Origin: Chthoniobacterales bacterium
Lineage (GTDB): Bacteria; Verrucomicrobiota; Verrucomicrobiia; Chthoniobacterales; UBA10450
DNA length: 64,000 nucleotides
Assembly: GCA_035274845.1 (NCBI GenBank)
Contig: DATENU010000022.1
Location: 62,001-126,000 of the forward strand
Direction: 5' to 3'
Positions within the stretch are counted from its first letter, which is position 1, and each line of letters begins with the position of its first letter. Below, piece by piece: positions 59,591 through 64,000 of this stretch. The position numbers were made by a program, and so were the translations under genes. The notes beneath the pieces were generated by a model. It made no database searches and had not been told where the DNA came from. It saw only the letters and a list, made by a program, of their open reading frames with translations.

Positions 59591-62500
59591 TTAGTTAAGA
59601 GTGGCAAGAGTGGCGGAAGCGATTGCCCCGCAGCGGGGTTCGGCCTTGTCGCGCGGGAGCCCCGTGATAACGCCAGGTCGATCCACGGCGGCCAAGGCCC
59701 GCGTTCCGTCCCCGCCCGACCGGGCGATCACCTTGGTGTAGGTCTTGTTCACCTTGATCTTAATGAAGCGGCAGATGCGGATCGTAAGCTTCACCTGCCC
59801 GGTGCCGATGAGTTCATTGCCGCCATTCCCCAACGAGCGATAGGTGGCTTGGAGCAGCAGTTGCAGATGGACCGTGATCAGGCTCAGGATATCCACATAC
59901 CCGGTGAAGAGGATGAAGACGGAGATGTTGAACGCGGCGTTCTGTTGGGGCTGTTTGTGATACTCGGCCTCAAAGCCCAGCATGATGGAGACACTGCCGC
60001 TCATCCAACCCAGCGCGATCGTGAATGCTACGCTAGCATGGACGCTGATGCTGAAATCCACCGTCAGCCCGCCCGCGGACGGTTCATAGTAGATTGCTCC
60101 GTCCACATGCCCACCACCGCCCAGGATGAACACGGTGAGATTGAAGGGCGCGAGTTTCTTGCCCACATAGAAGCCCACGCCCACGCGGAAGGAAAAGGTG
60201 AGGTTGGGGCGCAGCACCGTCATCTCAAAGAACCCGCCGAAGGACAGGTTCGTGAGCGCGGCCACGCCTCCGCCCACGGAGATGGGCGGGATATCGAGCG
60301 TAGCGCGAATCCCAGCCGGGATGCCTGCACCGACCTTCACGAGGCCCACCTTGAAGACCTCGTCCTCCCCTTCCCCGGCTCCCCCGCTCAGGCCAGAGAG
60401 ATTTTTCGTGGCATCAGTCAAAATCTTCATCAGCCCCGGCATCTCCATGCGGTTGGGATCCAGATCCACGCTCACGCGACCGTCACGGTAGATGATCTTC
60501 GTATCGCGGAAGATCATGAGAGAGCTTCCGCTCAGTCCCATGTGCCAGGAGCCCGTGAGCGTGCCCGTGTTGGTCTTCTTCACCTGGCCGTCGATGCCCA
60601 TCTCCAGGCGCAGGTGCCCTTGGAAGATGCCGTTTTCCAGGTCCACGCGCAGCGGGCCGAAGTTCATGATTGCCTTCTTCCCCGCCAGCGTTACGTCCGC
60701 CTCCGCATTGACCCACGCCATCAGGGTTTGTTTGTCGAAGCCCTGAGTGATCTTGATTTTGTCCCGCGCGAACTGCGGCATTTTGAAGCCGGGGAAGAGC
60801 TTGTCCAGGCGCATGCCACCGATGTCGGACATAAGGTTGCCGAAGCCGAAATTGTCCAGCAACGACTGGCCCACATTCTTCCAGTCAGGCATGGGTGGCA
60901 GGAGGCGGTTTGCCAGGGCGACGACCGGAAGGCGAAGGCCGAGTCCTTCGAGATCCTTGCCGAACTGCTTCACCCGGGAGATGCAGGGTGTGAGAGAAAG
61001 GCGCTGCTGCACGTCCTTGAAGTCCGTGTTCACGATCATGGCCACGGTACGGCGGTTCAGCCCGAGGCCGGGCGCGGTGAACTCTTCCCAGACGCTGCGG
61101 ATATTTCGCAGCGTCTCCTTGCCCGCCTGAATCACCTCGCCCGCTGAACTCGCCGCGGCATCCGCGTCGCGCACTTTCTGGGCGACTTCCCCGGCGAAAC
61201 GTCCCAATTCCTCATTTATACTCTCGCCCAGCGCGGTGGATTCCTGGAGGATGGCGTCCAAGTCACCCGTCCTAATGGCGTCTTGCAGACGCTGATAGGC
61301 GTTTAGGGTCTCCAGCCATTGCGTGACATCCAATCCGGTGTCGCGGATGAAATCCAGCAGGCTGGAAATAATGAGATTCCGCAATTCGAGAAGCAATCCA
61401 TTGAGAACGGTCAGTACCTCGAACACTGTGATGTTAATGCCCGGCAAGGATGGTGGCACCAAGACTTGGGTTAGCGCACCGACGAGCTGGCCTTTCAAGG
61501 CAGTTCTGACTTCCGCCAAGCCGGTGGCTACTATGTCACGAACCCCGGCGGTACTCGTCTGCACGGCGGCCCGCAGGGCGGCCAATCGGATCTTAATATC
61601 CGCCCACACTGTGTCCCACAGCATGGTGAGGGCCGTGCTGATCTCATGGTAAGCATTCCTAGCATCAGCCAATAGCGATGAGGCCTCTGTGTGGATGGTT
61701 TCCAGTTGAGTCCGCAAATCCTGGCGCAGACCCATTGAGCGCGCGTTGATTTCGCGGCGCATGCGCTGGATGAAGCCACCCGTGGTGTTGTCTGCCATTT
61801 GGATGGCGGCAGCAATCTCACTGTGAAATTGCCGTATTCTGTTTTGGATCGCACGGTCGATGGCATCCATCTTTCCATCCCAAGTGTTGTCGCCGAGAGG
61901 CTTCAGGTTCTCGATGAGGGTATGGATGGCAGCGCCAGTTTGGCCCTGTGGCACGGCGTCAGGATTACCAGCGGTGAAGAACAGGCGATCGTTGAGCTGG
62001 GTCAGCCTTGTCTTTGCGTCCGCCAACTGGAGTTCCGGCGCGCGGTTTTCAACCCATTGGTCGAACTGCGTGAACGCGGAGTCGATGGCGGACTCGGCCT
62101 GTCCCCGTACATGGTCCAGAGCCTTCTGCACCGCGGAGAAAGCGCCATCTACAGAAAACTCGATCCCCAGGCGGAAAGCCACGACACGCTCCTCAAAGCG
62201 CAAGAGTGCTGCCTCCAACTCCAGCGTCTCGTTGTTTCCGGCCGCGATGAGGCGGTCGATTTCCTTCAGGATACTGCCGGTCTGTTGGTCATAGAATCCG
62301 AGCGTCTGGTTGACCAAGCCATCGGCCGCAGTCAGCGCCTCCCGCCAGAGCCAGCGCGTAGGATAAGCGAAATTCTCCCCACTGGCCCACAAGAAATCAA
62401 AGTGTTTTAGGGTGGGCTTTGAGACACTCGATTGATCGGCCGGGGGTACGATGCCCGCGACCGCATTGCGCACGCTGCCCGCCACAGAGGTGACCTTGGA

Positions 62501-64000
62501 GAACACGGCATTCTCGTAGTCTGCAATGGCCAAGCTCCCGCTTCGAAAGCGGCTCTCCAGTTCCGCGAATCCGTTCGCCGCTACCGCGAGTGGGGCTGCG
62601 GCCCCCCTTGCTAGGCTCTGCAGCGATGCCCGGGCCGCGCCCGGCTGACTCCACCAAACATTCACCTTCTCTGCATCCGCCACGCTGCGGCTCATGGTGA
62701 CGGTGCGCAGCCGTCCTGTGATGGCGGAGTCCGGGAAATATCGGCTCGCGACCGCAGCCGGCAATTCGACGCGATCCACACGGAAGGTGTAGCGCTCAAA
62801 CCCCGGCGGCACTGAGGTAGCTGCTGGCATGGGCGCATCCAGCAGCGCCGGGCTGTCTCCCGCAGCGGGCTTAATATCCTCCTGCCGCGGATCAGGCAGC
62901 CGCGTGTAGTCCACCTCGACGATCGGCGGCCACGCATGCACGTCCGCCGTGATCTGGATAACTTTGCCCTCGGCATCCACCACTGTCTCGCGCGTATCCG
63001 TGTAGAACCAAAGGTTGTCCGGCTCGCTCAGGCTCACGCGGATGGCCTTCTCATCCGAGTCCGGCGGCGGCGCCAGGTCCAGCATGACCTGCGGTTTCGG
63101 ATAGATCTCCGGATCCGCCCCGCGCTTCCACAGCGGCACCTCCCAGCCGATCGGAAACTCACCCTTGGGAATGTCCCACACATCCTTCCCCCACGTGGAC
63201 AGCACGGGAATGATCTTGCTCTTGAACGTGCAGGCCATTACTGCGCCGGGCGCGGCCGGATCATCATCCATAGGGAAGTCCGGATAGGCCCGCGTGGGCT
63301 CCAGAATCTCCACATATTCGCGCACCTTCCGCACCAGCGGCCGGCCGGGATGCTCTTCCTGCGCACCGGCGAACTGCTTCGAGGGCACGACCGTGCGCTC
63401 GTACTCGATCACGTGCTTCGCCTTATTCCAATACACGCCGATGCGGCCTATGCGCTCTACCGCATAGAAATGGGTACGGCCCAGGCTGGTGTTCGACTTG
63501 ATGATCGTCTTGTCCGCCGCGAACCGCGCCGATTGCCGACCCCAACCGCCCGGTGACGAGAAGGCCAGCCCGTGCGCCTCCGCCGAGGACGAACCTCTGC
63601 TGAAGGCCTCTCGCCAAAACTCCGTGTAGATGGCGAAGGATTCGAATCCATAGTGGAATCCGCCCGCGAGGCCCTCCGTGGCATGCGCCGCGGCCATCCT
63701 CGCCAGCAGGATATCTTTCTGACTGGCGCCAACGGGAAGCTCTACTTCTCCAGGTGGCGGCATTTCCGGAGGAACACTCTCAATTGGCCACCTGAGGTCC
63801 GCGCCCTTGTCCTTCCTATAGGTTACGATTCCCTGATCGTTGGGCGGCGTGGCTTCCACGATGATGCGGGGTGCATAAGACAGCCCCTCGGCGAAGCTCG
63901 CGTTCGAAAACGCGTCGTCCCGAGAAAGCTCCAAGACCGCGAGCCGCGACTGCCAGGCGCGATACACCTCGCGATAGTTTCGCCATTGATCCTCGAAGAC
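59591..64000 (-). CDS. giant unknown protein, 5' end outside the window
   Basis: The frame stays open to the window edge (VFEDQWRNYREVYRAW), so the GTG at 63967 is unlikely to be the true start; at least 1469 residues are present. The first 450 residues are Pro-rich and beta-like. Residues about 470-1000 are long helical, coiled-coil-prone stretches (LRQDLRTQLETIHTEASSLL). The last 400 residues are Gly-rich beta repeats (FSFRVGVGFYVGKKLAPFNL, VFILGGGGHVDGAIYYEP), suggestive of a large lipid-binding or barrel-like sheet. No family is assigned. It is the upstream partner of the 1609-residue gene. Confidence 0.7.
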   Translation of the reverse strand, partial: VFEDQWRNYREVYRAWQSRLAVLELSRDDAFSNASFAEGLSYAPRIIVEATPPNDQGIVTYRKDKGADLRWPIESVPPEMPPPGEVELPVGASQKDILLARMAAAHATEGLAGGFHYGFESFAIYTEFWREAFSRGSSSAEAHGLAFSSPGGWGRQSARFAADKTIIKSNTSLGRTHFYAVERIGRIGVYWNKAKHVIEYERTVVPSKQFAGAQEEHPGRPLVRKVREYVEILEPTRAYPDFPMDDDPAAPGAVMACTFKSKIIPVLSTWGKDVWDIPKGEFPIGWEVPLWKRGADPEIYPKPQVMLDLAPPPDSDEKAIRVSLSEPDNLWFYTDTRETVVDAEGKVIQITADVHAWPPIVEVDYTRLPDPRQEDIKPAAGDSPALLDAPMPAATSVPPGFERYTFRVDRVELPAAVASRYFPDSAITGRLRTVTMSRSVADAEKVNVWWSQPGAARASLQSLARGAAAPLAVAANGFAELESRFRSGSLAIADYENAVFSKVTSVAGSVRNAVAGIVPPADQSSVSKPTLKHFDFLWASGENFAYPTRWLWREALTAADGLVNQTLGFYDQQTGSILKEIDRLIAAGNNETLELEAALLRFEERVVAFRLGIEFSVDGAFSAVQKALDHVRGQAESAIDSAFTQFDQWVENRAPELQLADAKTRLTQLNDRLFFTAGNPDAVPQGQTGAAIHTLIENLKPLGDNTWDGKMDAIDRAIQNRIRQFHSEIAAAIQMADNTTGGFIQRMRREINARSMGLRQDLRTQLETIHTEASSLLADARNAYHEISTALTMLWDTVWADIKIRLAALRAAVQTSTAGVRDIVATGLAEVRTALKGQLVGALTQVLVPPSLPGINITVFEVLTVLNGLLLELRNLIISSLLDFIRDTGLDVTQWLETLNAYQRLQDAIRTGDLDAILQESTALGESINEELGRFAGEVAQKVRDADAAASSAGEVIQAGKETLRNIRSVWEEFTAPGLGLNRRTVAMIVNTDFKDVQQRLSLTPCISRVKQFGKDLEGLGLRLPVVALANRLLPPMPDWKNVGQSLLDNFGFGNLMSDIGGMRLDKLFPGFKMPQFARDKIKITQGFDKQTLMAWVNAEADVTLAGKKAIMNFGPLRVDLENGIFQGHLRLEMGIDGQVKKTNTGTLTGSWHMGLSGSSLMIFRDTKIIYRDGRVSVDLDPNRMEMPGLMKILTDATKNLSGLSGGAGEGEDEVFKVGLVKVGAGIPAGIRATLDIPPISVGGGVAALTNLSFGGFFEMTVLRPNLTFSFRVGVGFYVGKKLAPFNLTVFILGGGGHVDGAIYYEPSAGGLTVDFSISVHASVAFTIALGWMSGSVSIMLGFEAEYHKQPQQNAAFNISVFILFTGYVDILSLITVHLQLLLQATYRSLGNGGNELIGTGQVKLTIRICRFIKIKVNKTYTKVIARSGGDGTRALAAVDRPGVITGLPRDKAEPRCGAIASATLATLN

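Noticed and set aside
59849-61147. Plus-strand frame of 432 codons
   Set aside because: His/Glu/Ala-rich shadow of the second giant gene; composition and absence of domain argue against coding.

Overview
The window reads as chromosomal DNA of a Gram-negative, diderm soil-type bacterium, most likely Verrucomicrobiota (Spartobacteria/Chthoniobacterales-like), with Acidobacteriota as the main alternative. The basis is a family-level impression, not a search: an 'ADOP'-type MacB-like permease of the kind abundant in those phyla, tandem PilT-family ATPases, an outer-membrane beta-barrel ending in Phe, a lipoprotein, and a lone bacterial tRNA-Phe. I saw no rRNA, no CRISPR array and no intact insertion sequence.

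Layout. (1) 1-15.7 kb looks like resident chromosome with GC-rich codon use: an RppH-like Nudix hydrolase, a receiver protein, two PilT-type ATPases followed by a pseudo-receiver, a GNAT acetyltransferase, a cupin, the ADOP permease, a lipoprotein, a cupredoxin-like secreted protein, a hybrid histidine kinase overlapping a beta-barrel protein, a GT-C-like membrane glycosyltransferase and a membrane TIR protein. (2) 15.7-19.3 kb is a three-gene block between a 33-bp copy of the tRNA-Phe 3' end (15696) and the intact tRNA-Phe gene (19262-19334), which looks like a tRNA-integrated cassette. (3) 19.4-32.1 kb is a patchy accessory region: tyrosine recombinase, excisionase-like HTH protein, a replication-gene remnant with an in-frame stop, a DUF4365 nuclease-like gene, a frameshifted NERD gene, a pair of overlapping large unknown genes behind an ankyrin ORF, and the decayed N-terminus of a DUF87-type ATPase that stops just before its P-loop. 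(4) 32.5-53.3 kb is about 21 kb of 17 genes, all on the plus strand with many 4-base overlaps: a complete branched-chain-amino-acid-type ABC importer (permeases, fused double ATPase, binding lipoprotein), two methyltransferases, a fold-type-I PLP enzyme, three receiver-like proteins, a DUF3800-like protein, several unknowns, then a secreted protein, a membrane protein, a DUF2997-like protein, an AAA ATPase and a shortened DegT-like aminotransferase. (5) 53.3-54.7 kb is sparse, with one gene for a Tae4-like peptidoglycan amidase. (6) 54.7-64 kb holds two very large unknown genes on the minus strand, the upstream one running off the window.

How genes may work together. The strongest candidate for an undescribed system is block 4, where substrate uptake, two SAM-dependent methyltransferases and PLP chemistry are physically coupled to several receiver domains with no histidine kinase in the array, and end in an AAA-centred module. 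The 15.7-19.3 kb cassette (a nucleotide-processing-like domain protein plus two overlapping genes, one with membrane segments and a coiled coil) and the 647/601-residue gene pair are further candidates for uncharacterised conflict or defence loci. These functional proposals are inference from context.
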